NCBI GenBank assembly: GCA_003454605.1
Contig: DMKD01000115.1
Location: 1-7,810 of the forward strand
Origin: Spirochaeta sp.
Lineage (GTDB): Bacteria; Spirochaetota; Spirochaetia; UBA9216
DNA length: 7,810 nt
Direction: 5' to 3'
Shown: in pieces, positions 1-6,711 of the stretch
How positions within the stretch are numbered: position 1 is the first letter of the stretch
Layout: each line of letters starts with the position of its first letter
Notes under the pieces: generated by a model
What the model saw: the letters and a program-made list of their open reading frames with translations, nothing else
Database searches by the model: none
What the model was told of the DNA's origin: nothing
Program-made: the position numbers and the translations under genes

Positions 1-2
1 AT

Positions 3-3000
3 AAGAGAGGAAAGCTGAATGCAGCAGGAGTTGTTCGCGCCGAGCAGGAAACAGGCGATGAAAATATTGCCGGGCAGCCCTTTCTATATATCCTTGAAAC
101 AAAGGTTGAAGACATCGACAGACAGGAAGTCGCAAACCGGGCTACTGTCAGGGTGCATCCTGGGGATTTCTACATCGGAGCAAAGCTGGAAACCGGGGTA
201 AGCGGTTATTGGTCGAGATTTGTCGGTGAAGGTGAAAAACAAACCGCACAGCTTATACTTATCGATCCTGATGGTGTGCCTGTTGACTATAATACTGAAA
301 TCAAAGTTGAACTAATAAAGCGATCATGGGTAACCTCACAACAGCAGGGTGTATACGGACGTGTGAATACTAAATATACAAGGGTCGATAGCACTGTCGA
401 CACCCAGCTTGTTTATTATACTGGGGGAACAAAGGAGCTTGATTTTACACCTGATGAGGCCGGGAGTTATATTCTTCGTGTCAGCACCAATGATAAAGAG
501 GGGCGGGCTATCATCACGGATCTCAGCTTCTATGCAACCGGAGCTTCGTGGATTCGATGGGCTAATACCGGAGACTCTGATATTAATTTAGTTGTTGATA
601 AAACTCTCTATCAGGTTGGCGAAACTGCTCGTATCCTTGTACAGTCACCCCTGCCCGACGGTGATTATCTTATGACTGTTGAGCGTGAAGGGATTTTCAA
701 CGAACGAATTGTTAGTTTTGCAGGATCTACAGGTGTAATCGAATTGCCGATTACCGAATCTCATGTTCCAGTGATTTATTTGGCATTAAGCTCACATCAG
801 GAGCGAACTTCATCAGCTGAATCATATTTTGATCCGGACCTTGGAAAACCGAAGGGATATTTTGGTTTGGCAACAATTAATGTTTCGACACAAACGCGTG
901 AACTGGAAATTGAGATAGAACAGAATGAACAGATTTATAGACCCGGCCAGCAGGCAGAGGTGGAATTAAAGGTAACAAAGAACGGAGTTCCTGTCGGCAA
1001 TACCGAGATGATTTTTCTGGCTGTTGACAGGGGTGTGCTCGATTTAATTAACTATCATATCCCTAACCCCCTGACCTATTTTTATGATCCTGATAATTTT
1101 AAATATGCGGTTGCCGGAGATGATTCCCGCAGGCTGTTGCTTGATCCGGTCACTTATGACGTGTCTGAGCTTCAAGGCGGTGATGGTGAAAAGTTGAAAC
1201 GGCGTGAGGATTTTGTTCCATTAGCTGTATTCGAACCATTTTTAAAGACTAATGAAAACGGCATTGCCCGGGTAAGCTTTGAACTGCCTGATACCCTTAC
1301 TACATATAGGGCAACAGCAATAGCTTTGAATAATAATAATATCGGATACTCTGAGTCGGAGTTTATAGTACAAAATCCTATAAATGTACGTACAGCGCTT
1401 CCACGACGCCTCCGTTACAGGGACACTACAGTTGGGGGTGTGATCTTGCAGAATCTCGATTCTAAAGATCACAAGGTTTCGGTTTCTCTCAATGCAGAAG
1501 GCATTTCAATTGGCGACTCAAAAACCAAGAAGGTTAATGTTCCGGCGGAATCAAGTTATGAACTGACCTATGTTCTCATGGCTGAAGAGATTGGGGAAGC
1601 AGAGATGGTTTTTACTATCAGCTCAAAGGTTCTCAATGAGGAGCTGGTTCAGAAAATAAAAGTGGAACAGCCTCTGGTGAAAGAATCGTTTTCGACCATA
1701 GGCGGCACTGACAGTTTTATTGAGGAAGCTGTAATCCTTCCGTCGGCGGTTCAGCAGGGCTATGGTGGTATCTCAGTCCAGCTTGATTCAACACGGATAC
1801 CGCTTGTCAAAAAACCGATCAACCGTCTGATTGGATATCATATTGGTGCATCAACATTTCTGCTGCCGTATGGATATCATGCACTGCCTGAATTAGTATT
1901 TCCTGATACAATTAATCAACTAGTGCCCGAATATACAGATATTACTGAATCTTCCGGAAGCGGTTATTTTAAAAGAGCGGCAAATTATCAGTGGTCTGAC
2001 GGCGGTATTCGGATATCACCGAATAGTATTTCAAGCTCTCCAAGGGCGTCACTGCAAACTGTGCAAATGATGCAGGTTGCTGAATCAAACTCACTTGCAA
2101 GCATTATTCCTGAAACACTCGATAGAAAAGAGCTTTATATCTATCTGCAAAAACTAGCAGAGAATGAAAACTATGCACTATATTTCCGCAGCTGGGCAAT
2201 AAACCTTCTTATAAATGCCGGACATGAAGAAAAGGAACTCATTGAAGCTCTTAAATCTGAAGAAGATAAGCTTGGTTTATCAGGATATGCATATCTGACT
2301 CTTGCAATGCTCGAATCCGGCGATGAAGCCGGTGCTGATTTGTTGTGGCAGAGGATGAAGAATTTTCTTGTTATATCTGCGCGTAGTATCGATTTGGAAG
2401 AATCCTATGAAGCCGCCGGCTATTTCGATTCTGAGGTTGAACAGCTTGCATTAATACTGAGGGTTGCTATTAAAAAGAATGAACCTGATGATTTTATTCG
2501 CAGATTAACTGAAAGTCTAGGGCGGCGTATTCAGGCCGAGCGATGGCTTTCATACTCGGATTGCGAAGCTGCGGTTATAGCTTTTGGTGACGTATATGCG
2601 AAAGAGGCTGGCATCCATACCAATTTCAATTCAAGTATCAGTATCGCCGGTGAAAAACTTTTAACCAGTGATTTCATAGGCATTTCAGAAGGTCCTGTAA
2701 CAGAAGCATATAAATTTAGTCAACCACCGCTCAATAAATTTGAGCAGGATAAGCCCTATACTTTGCGATTTGAAAAGGAAGGAGACGGAAAGCTCTTTTA
2801 TACGAGTACTATTGAATATGCCTTGCCGTCGGAGATTGTTATGCCGCGTGATGAAGGCTTATCTGTTTTTACCAAAATCGAGACCCTTGATGGGGAGGAA
2901 GTTACGCCGGAAAATTTAAAACTTGGTGAAACTTATCGTTGTCGGACCTTTATTACATCTAATAGAGATAAAACATTTCTAACCTTGTCTGTCCCGGTCC

Positions 3001-3368
3001 CTTCCGGAGCTGAAATTATTGATTCCTCTTTTGCTACAAGCTCAAGCTATGCAGATGAAGGTGGTGTTAATACTGAAGAATGGACTCGTGAAACAGTGCA
3101 TGGCGATCGACAAACTTTCCTTGCCGAAGGAATCCTGAACTTCAGCCATAGTGGGTGGTGGGCGCATTTCTATCGTCCGGAGATGCTTGTATATGATAAT
3201 GAGATGATCTATCAGTGGGAATATTTCTATAAAGGAGAGCGAAGAGTTTCGTTTTTATTTAAGACTACTACACCAGGTGTATATCCCACGCCCCCTGCTC
3301 AGGCTAAGCTTTTGACGGAACCAGAAGTATTCGGTCGTTCCGGAGGAAACTTATTTGTCATCCAGTAG
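3..3368 (+). CDS. Alpha-2-macroglobulin family protein, 5'-truncated by window edge
   Basis: This is the C-terminal 1121 residues of a bacterial alpha-2-macroglobulin. The frame has no stop back to position 3, so the GTG at 153 is internal; family members near pbpC are usually about 1600-1900 residues, so several hundred residues are missing. Visible family signatures are an MG-type segment around residues 37-110 (VHPGDFYIG, then LIDPDGVPV), the A2 domain around 401-443 (DFVPLAVFEPFLKT, LPDTLTTYRATAIAL), a helical thioester-domain region around 600-800, and the C-terminal end PEVFGRSGGNLFVIQ (1107-1121). Known role of the family: periplasmic trapping of attacking proteases, often with PBP1C. 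Odd point: the thioester site, normally YPYGC-x-EQ, reads YHIGASTF (612-619), so Cys and Gln are absent and covalent trapping should be impossible. It overlaps pbpC by 14 bases. Family call is secure; a thioester-independent role is inference. Confidence 0.95.
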   Translation, partial: KRGKLNAAGVVRAEQETGDENIAGQPFLYILETKVEDIDRQEVANRATVRVHPGDFYIGAKLETGVSGYWSRFVGEGEKQTAQLILIDPDGVPVDYNTEIKVELIKRSWVTSQQQGVYGRVNTKYTRVDSTVDTQLVYYTGGTKELDFTPDEAGSYILRVSTNDKEGRAIITDLSFYATGASWIRWANTGDSDINLVVDKTLYQVGETARILVQSPLPDGDYLMTVEREGIFNERIVSFAGSTGVIELPITESHVPVIYLALSSHQERTSSAESYFDPDLGKPKGYFGLATINVSTQTRELEIEIEQNEQIYRPGQQAEVELKVTKNGVPVGNTEMIFLAVDRGVLDLINYHIPNPLTYFYDPDNFKYAVAGDDSRRLLLDPVTYDVSELQGGDGEKLKRREDFVPLAVFEPFLKTNENGIARVSFELPDTLTTYRATAIALNNNNIGYSESEFIVQNPINVRTALPRRLRYRDTTVGGVILQNLDSKDHKVSVSLNAEGISIGDSKTKKVNVPAESSYELTYVLMAEEIGEAEMVFTISSKVLNEELVQKIKVEQPLVKESFSTIGGTDSFIEEAVILPSAVQQGYGGISVQLDSTRIPLVKKPINRLIGYHIGASTFLLPYGYHALPELVFPDTINQLVPEYTDITESSGSGYFKRAANYQWSDGGIRISPNSISSSPRASLQTVQMMQVAESNSLASIIPETLDRKELYIYLQKLAENENYALYFRSWAINLLINAGHEEKELIEALKSEEDKLGLSGYAYLTLAMLESGDEAGADLLWQRMKNFLVISARSIDLEESYEAAGYFDSEVEQLALILRVAIKKNEPDDFIRRLTESLGRRIQAERWLSYSDCEAAVIAFGDVYAKEAGIHTNFNSSISIAGEKLLTSDFIGISEGPVTEAYKFSQPPLNKFEQDKPYTLRFEKEGDGKLFYTSTIEYALPSEIVMPRDEGLSVFTKIETLDGEEVTPENLKLGETYRCRTFITSNRDKTFLTLSVPVPSGAEIIDSSFATSSSYADEGGVNTEEWTRETVHGDRQTFLAEGILNFSHSGWWAHFYRPEMLVYDNEMIYQWEYFYKGERRVSFLFKTTTPGVYPTPPAQAKLLTEPEVFGRSGGNLFVIQ
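3342..3357 (+). promoter_or_regulatory. Ribosome binding site and TTG start of pbpC inside the A2M gene
   Basis: GGAGGA (3342-3347) sits 7 bases before TTG (3355-3357), while the A2M stop TAG is at 3366-3368. The strong Shine-Dalgarno sequence decides the non-ATG start and indicates translational coupling between the two genes. Confidence 0.8.
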
Positions 3369-5607
3369 AAAATCCGGGAGAAGGCGATTCATAATTATTC
3401 CTATCGTAATTATCGGGATAATTATTGCAGCAAGAATCTTGTTGCAATTGATGCCTTTCCCTGAATGGAACAATTTTCTTGCTAAACCCTTTAGTACTGT
3501 TCTTACAGATCGAAATGGAATCGAACTTCGGGTTGTTCCGCTTGATGAAGGCCTAAAACGCATATATTCCCCACTTGATGAATATCCGGAATATTTGGTA
3601 AATATTTTTCTGACTGCGGAGGATGAGCGGTTTTATCATCATTTCGGTGTCGATATTCGTGCAGTGTTAAGAGCTGCAATCCAGAACAGAAAAGCAGGAT
3701 ATATTGTCTCGGGAGCATCAACAGTTTCTATGCAGCTGGCAGGGTTGGCTATGCAAAGTGATCCGACATTTAACGGGAAAGTAAGAGAAACACTTGGTGC
3801 ATTATGTCTTGAAACTCGTTATTCAAAGAATGAACTGCTGGAATTATGGTTATCATCATTGCCTTTCGGTAATAATATTGAAGGTTTAGCCGCGGCGTCT
3901 CGCGATTTTTTCGGAATACAGCTGCGTGATCTGACAGTAGAACAATCATTGCTGCTTGCCGTTATACCTCGACGACCCGCTACCTATGATCCGCGGAATA
4001 ATCCGAATGTAGCAGCTGAGGCTGCATACAATTTAAGCATCGAAGCGGGTATAGATACTACATTAGATGAGTTGAAGAAAGTTGCTGTAAGTTCTTTGGA
4101 TGCCCAGCCGCTATGGCCTTTTAATGCTCCGCATTTTGTAACATGGGTGAGCGCCATGCTTCCTGTGGGTATTAATAACGAAAAGAGTACAATTAAGACA
4201 AGCATTGATCTCGATACCAATAGAATTCTCCAGGCTGCAATTAATTCAAGAATCGAGCAGGCTGAAAGATACCGAATAAGCAATGGAGCAGGAATAATAA
4301 TAGATATTCATACCGGGGATATCCTGGCATATCTAGGCTCATCCGACTTTTTTGATGAATCCAATTCCGGTCAGATAGACGGAGTTCAAATACGAAGACA
4401 ACCCGGGTCGACACTCAAACCTTTTCTCTATTCGATGGCCCTTGAATCAGGATATTCTGCCTCATCTATTTTACCGGATATTCCAATGAGCTTTGGTAAT
4501 GAAGAAATCTATATTCCTCAGAATTTTAATCAACGGTATAATGGACCTGTCAGGTTAAGAACAGCATTATCGTCCTCGCTTAATATTCCCGCTGTTTATC
4601 TTGCAGAGAAAATGGGAGTAGAAAATTTTACCGATCTGCTACTGAAGTTGGGATTTAAATCGCTTGAAAATCAACGCGGGAATTTAGGTGTTGGTATGGC
4701 AGTTGGTAATGCAGAAGTTACTCTGTTCGAACTCGCTCAGGCATATGCTGTTTTTGCCCGGGGAGGTTTTTCCGTCAAGATAAAATGGATTTTGGGAGAT
4801 AATAGGGAAGATGAGAAAGCTGATAAAGGGAATGTAAATATTTTTGAGGAGACTACTGTTCAGCTGATTCAGAGCATCCTTTCTGATAATGTTAACCGCA
4901 TTCTCGGGTTTGGCAGACAGGGCTTAGGCACTCAGGGATTTGATGCAATGATGAAAACCGGAACTTCCAATCAGTTTAATAATATATGGGCAGTCGGGGT
5001 GACCCCTGAATTTGTCTGTGCAATCTGGATGGGAAATTTTTCCGGCGAGACCGTAATCGGTACACCAGGCAGCGGGATTCCGGCTGATGCTGTAGTTGAA
5101 GTAATGAAACAGCTTCAGAAAGGAGAACGCTTTGCAATTGCAGATAACCTGCATGAAGTTGAAATCTGCTCAATATCAGGGGGAGCGGCAACGAGCCTAT
5201 GTTCAAGTACAATGATGGAGCTGTATCGCCCTGGTGAAGAGCCGTTACCGTGTACCTATCACGTTAGAGATGGTGATACTGTTCAGATTACATATCCCAT
5301 TGAGTACCGCAATTGGGCAGATCTCTACGGGATTGATTTTTTACCTCAGAGATCTGAAAATAAATTGAACATAATCGGTCCTCAGGATGGTGCTGTTTTT
5401 TTCTATGACGGCAGTATGCCTGAATCAGCACAAGGAGTTCCGATAGATATAGAAGGAAGAGGCTCTGCTGTAATTTATGTTAACGAAAAGGCAGTTTATC
5501 GGGGAGAATTGCCTATACGATGGTTTTTACCAATGCAGCGCGGGTATTATAATATTCAAGCAGAATCTAATTCAGAATACAGCTCTATTTCGATAGAGAT
5601 GAAATAA
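3355..5607 (+). CDS. pbpC: Penicillin-binding protein 1C (bifunctional transglycosylase/transpeptidase)
   Basis: This 750-residue class A PBP is full length for PBP1C. A short basic N-terminus and a membrane anchor (about 11-33) place the rest in the periplasm. The GT51 glycosyltransferase domain (about 45-230) has motif I EDERFYHHFG with catalytic Glu89, motif II GASTVSMQ (120-127) and a motif III Glu145 in KVRE. The usual YLN after motif III reads WLS (165-167). The transpeptidase domain (about 305-585) has STLK with nucleophile Ser352, SLN (408-410) and KTGTS (534-538). A PBP1C-style linker with Cys605, Cys616 and Cys633 leads to a C-terminal BiPBP_C domain (about 670-748). The TTG start is chosen because GGAGGA at 3342-3347 lies just upstream and no better start precedes the anchor. 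Overlap with the A2M gene implies one transcript and coupled translation. All catalytic motifs look intact. Confidence 0.96.
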   Translation: MSSSRKSGRRRFIIIPIVIIGIIIAARILLQLMPFPEWNNFLAKPFSTVLTDRNGIELRVVPLDEGLKRIYSPLDEYPEYLVNIFLTAEDERFYHHFGVDIRAVLRAAIQNRKAGYIVSGASTVSMQLAGLAMQSDPTFNGKVRETLGALCLETRYSKNELLELWLSSLPFGNNIEGLAAASRDFFGIQLRDLTVEQSLLLAVIPRRPATYDPRNNPNVAAEAAYNLSIEAGIDTTLDELKKVAVSSLDAQPLWPFNAPHFVTWVSAMLPVGINNEKSTIKTSIDLDTNRILQAAINSRIEQAERYRISNGAGIIIDIHTGDILAYLGSSDFFDESNSGQIDGVQIRRQPGSTLKPFLYSMALESGYSASSILPDIPMSFGNEEIYIPQNFNQRYNGPVRLRTALSSSLNIPAVYLAEKMGVENFTDLLLKLGFKSLENQRGNLGVGMAVGNAEVTLFELAQAYAVFARGGFSVKIKWILGDNREDEKADKGNVNIFEETTVQLIQSILSDNVNRILGFGRQGLGTQGFDAMMKTGTSNQFNNIWAVGVTPEFVCAIWMGNFSGETVIGTPGSGIPADAVVEVMKQLQKGERFAIADNLHEVEICSISGGAATSLCSSTMMELYRPGEEPLPCTYHVRDGDTVQITYPIEYRNWADLYGIDFLPQRSENKLNIIGPQDGAVFFYDGSMPESAQGVPIDIEGRGSAVIYVNEKAVYRGELPIRWFLPMQRGYYNIQAESNSEYSSISIEMK

Positions 5608-6030
5608 AGAAGGTATCATGTATCAGAATCTCGTTTCCAGTATTCTTTAGTAGATGCGAATATATATTTAGCAGTTATCCTTGATGAACCGGAAAAAATC
5701 AAGATTATTGATTTAACCCAGGAAGATGATCCAATCTCACCGGTAGTTTTGCCTTTTGAAATTGGAAATGCTTTATCTGCGATGTATAAGAGAAATAGGT
5801 TAGATAAGAGTCAAATAATTGATTGTTATTCAATTTTTCAGAAAATTCCAGTTCGATTGATAGATGTTAATATTCAAACATCTTTAGTAATAGCAGCAGA
5901 TTATGGAATATATGTTTACGATGCTTATTATTTAGAGATAGCAAAACGATACAAATACAGTTTGTTAAGTTTGGATAATAGAATGAAAGAAGTGGCTAGT
6001 GATTTGGGTATCCACTCATTGGAGGTCTGA
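5608..6030 (+). pseudogene. PIN-domain (VapC-type) toxin, start lost or frameshifted
   Basis: The frame open from just after the pbpC stop to TGA 6028-6030 encodes a nearly complete PIN domain, the Mg-dependent RNase fold of VapC toxins. The four acidic residues have normal spacing: Asp in LVDANIYLAV (5653-5655), Glu in LPFEIGNAL (5758-5760), Asp in YVYDAYYLEIA (5920-5922) and Asp in LSLDNRM (5974-5976). No ATG, GTG or TTG exists in this frame before the first Asp; the first is TTG 5749, which would remove the first Asp and strands 1-2. Two repairs are equally simple. GTA at 5620, 6 bases after AGAAGG (5608-5613), may be a mutated GTG, giving MSESRFQYSLVDAN. Alternatively ATG 5618, now ending at TAG 5648, lost one T from the TTT at 5646-5648, giving MYQNLVSSILLVDAN. 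The region is visibly more AT-rich than pbpC, suggesting acquisition. It abuts the antitoxin remnant. Fold call is strong; inactivity is inferred. Confidence 0.8.
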
Positions 6031-6063
6031 ATGAGAGTTTTTAATTATTCAGAAGCAAGGCAG

Positions 6064-6067
6064 AATT
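6064..6067. repeat. Target-site duplication, left copy (AATT)
   Basis: AATT immediately precedes the GAGG end of the inserted element and is repeated at 6226-6229. Because AATT is its own reverse complement, it also lengthens the terminal inverted repeat to AATTGAGG/CCTCAATT. Confidence 0.7.
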
Positions 6068-6105
6068 GAGGATGTCCAGCAACCCGGTTGGTTGCTCCCA
6101 TCCTC
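6068..6105 (+). repeat. Left-end hairpin of the inserted element
   Basis: Outer stem GAGGATG (6068-6074) pairs with CATCCTC (6099-6105); inner stem AGCAACC (6078-6084) pairs with GGTTGCT (6090-6096). The loop is CGGTT and the internal bulge is TCC/CC. There is no clean T-tract, so a dedicated terminator is less likely than a subterminal palindrome. Confidence 0.75.
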
Positions 6106-6190
6106 TGTATTTTCTCGGTTTTGAGGCCCTATTAGACAAAATATAGGGATTCATAGCCTAAAAACCTATAAAAATACCATGTTTTGGTAA

Positions 6191-6221
6191 CTATCCGACA
6201 ACTTCCTGAGTTGTCGGATAG
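6191..6221 (+). repeat. Right-end hairpin of the inserted element
   Basis: CTATCCGACAACT (6191-6203) and AGTTGTCGGATAG (6209-6221) form a perfect 13-bp stem with a 5-base loop, TCCTG. Only a weak T-tract (ATTTTG) follows some bases later. It may stop or stabilise a read-through transcript from pbpC, but its symmetry with the left-end hairpin points to a structural part of the element. Confidence 0.8.
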
Positions 6222-6225
6222 CCTC

Positions 6226-6229
6226 AATT
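6226..6229. repeat. Target-site duplication, right copy (AATT)
   Basis: AATT immediately follows the CCTC end of the element. Keeping only one of the two copies gives continuous antitoxin codons CAG AAT TTT GCT TCG, which supports a 4-base duplication made on insertion. Confidence 0.7.
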
Positions 6230-6408
6230 TTGCTTCGATATTGAATTTGGCATTAGAAGAAGATGTTATAATAGCAAATATAAGATAGTACCACTTACAA
6301 AAAATGAAAGTAAATCACCGTTTGATGTTCCTGGAATTACAAGTAATGTAACAACTAAGGAAATCCTTGATGTGATGAGAGAAACACGAGAGTTATCCTG
6401 AAGAGGAA

Positions 6409-6438
6409 AGCAGTAATTAAGTCCCTGTAATTACTGCT
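6409..6438. repeat. 11-bp perfect hairpin downstream of the antitoxin remnant
   Basis: AGCAGTAATTA (6409-6419) pairs perfectly with TAATTACTGCT (6428-6438) around an 8-base loop. It lies 8 bases after the antitoxin stop, where an operon terminator would be expected, but no T-tract follows on either strand, so it is not a standard intrinsic terminator. Confidence 0.65.
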
Positions 6439-6662
6439 CTGAGCCACAAAACTTCAGCCAACAAGCAAATATGTGGCTGACCATTCGCTCTTCGCCTAAA
6501 TTGAAGCTTGCAAAGGTAGTCGAACAGATTCAGTCGGTTTTGCTCATTGGCAAAATACTCTTTTTGTTGCGTTTCAACTTCATATATACCAGAGGCAGAC
6601 GCCCCGGACCTGCGGCTGATGCAAAATTATTTGAATGTATAAGAATGTTGGCAGAGGGGAAA

Positions 6663-6707
6663 ATGCAGGGTACGTTGAACCTTTCTTTGTTCTAAAGTAT
6701 CCTGCAT
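6663..6707. repeat. Inverted repeat immediately upstream of rarD
   Basis: ATGCAGGGTAC (6663-6673) and GTATCCTGCAT (6697-6707) form an 11-bp stem with one G-U pair around a 23-base loop, ending 4 bases before the rarD ATG. It could be a transcript hairpin limiting ribosome access, an operator, or the remnant of a repeat element. No Shine-Dalgarno sequence is visible between it and the ATG. Confidence 0.5.
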
Positions 6708-6711
6708 AAAC

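Larger units (their letters stand above)
6068..6225. mobile_element. MITE-like non-coding insertion element, 158 bp
   Basis: The element runs from GAGGATGTCC to GGATAGCCTC. Its ends are imperfect terminal inverted repeats: 14 of the outer 20 bases match (shared pattern GAGG-T-TCC--CAAC-C-G). It is flanked by AATT on both sides, and removing it with one AATT restores the antitoxin frame exactly, so both boundaries are well defined. It has no coding capacity. Each end folds into its own hairpin, and the middle has two weaker ones: CCCTAT 6127-6132 with ATAGGG 6143-6148, and TACCA 6175-6179 with TGGTA 6185-6189. It must have been moved by a transposase encoded elsewhere; I cannot name the family. 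A further TTGAGG lies inside at 6121-6126. Confidence 0.8.
6031..6401 (+). pseudogene. Phd/YefM-type antitoxin, split by an insertion and frameshifted
   Basis: An ATG directly after the toxin stop, behind GGAGG (6021-6025), begins MRVFNYSEARQN, the typical N-terminus of Phd/YefM antitoxins, then meets TGA at 6067. The gene resumes after the inserted element: deleting 6068-6229 joins AAT to TTTGCTTCG in the same frame and gives QNFASILNLALEEDVIIAN, ending at TAG 6286-6288. The C-terminus continues in another frame from 6279 as YKIVPLTKNE and then SPFDVPGITSN and EILDVMRETRELS, to TGA 6399-6401. This tail resembles the toxin-binding tail of antitoxins of this family. The second break probably reflects a small deletion (3n+1 bases, perhaps 10 or 13) where related proteins have an Arg/Lys-Asp-Gly turn before the last strand. 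Its product would normally bind and neutralise the PIN toxin and repress the operon. Toxin-first order is the reverse of most vapBC loci. The reconstruction is read from sequence; family naming is by pattern recognition. Confidence 0.82.
6402..6711. other. Non-coding, inverted-repeat-rich spacer before rarD
   Basis: I find no convincing gene in this 310-base stretch. A 74-codon frame (6471-6695, +) has no ribosome binding site, an erratic composition and no recognisable family. Besides the 11-bp hairpin at its left end, it holds AGCCACA (6442-6448) facing TGTGGCT (6472-6478), with a competing pair TCAGCCA (6454-6460)/TGGCTGA (6474-6480). A further 11-bp inverted repeat lies just before rarD. 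It may be a decayed gene or repeat element. Confidence 0.5.

Noticed and set aside
153..155. GTG 153 as the real start of the A2M gene
   Set aside because: The same frame continues upstream without a stop and reads like an MG domain (LYILETKVEDIDRQEVANRA), so the gene simply enters from outside the window.
19..201. 60-codon frame at the left edge
   Set aside because: It overlaps the A2M frame, which is open from position 3 and shows family motifs there, so this is an out-of-frame shadow.
3984..4283. Minus-strand frames inside pbpC and in rarD (for example 7281-7499)
   Set aside because: They are fully antisense to strong family-matched genes and lack ribosome binding sites or recognisable motifs.
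5749..6030. Intact 93-residue protein from TTG 5749
   Set aside because: It would lack the first catalytic Asp and first strands of the PIN fold and has no ribosome binding site before it. The PIN similarity clearly extends upstream to at least 5647.
6068..6105. Left-end hairpin as an intrinsic terminator of the pbpC operon
   Set aside because: It is interrupted by an internal bulge, has no immediate T-tract, and coincides exactly with one end of the inserted element, mirrored by the other end.
6417..6629. Minus-strand stop-to-stop frame of about 70 codons with protein-like composition (LNLFDYLCKLQFRRR, then ICLLAEVLWLRAV)
   Set aside because: It has no ATG, GTG or TTG in a sensible place and runs into the 11-bp hairpin. 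It might be the relic of a gene or repeat, but I cannot support a call; a translated database search would decide.
6471..6695. 74-codon + strand frame in the spacer before rarD
   Set aside because: It has no ribosome binding site, its composition shifts along its length, it spans two inverted repeats, and I recognise no family. Treated as chance.
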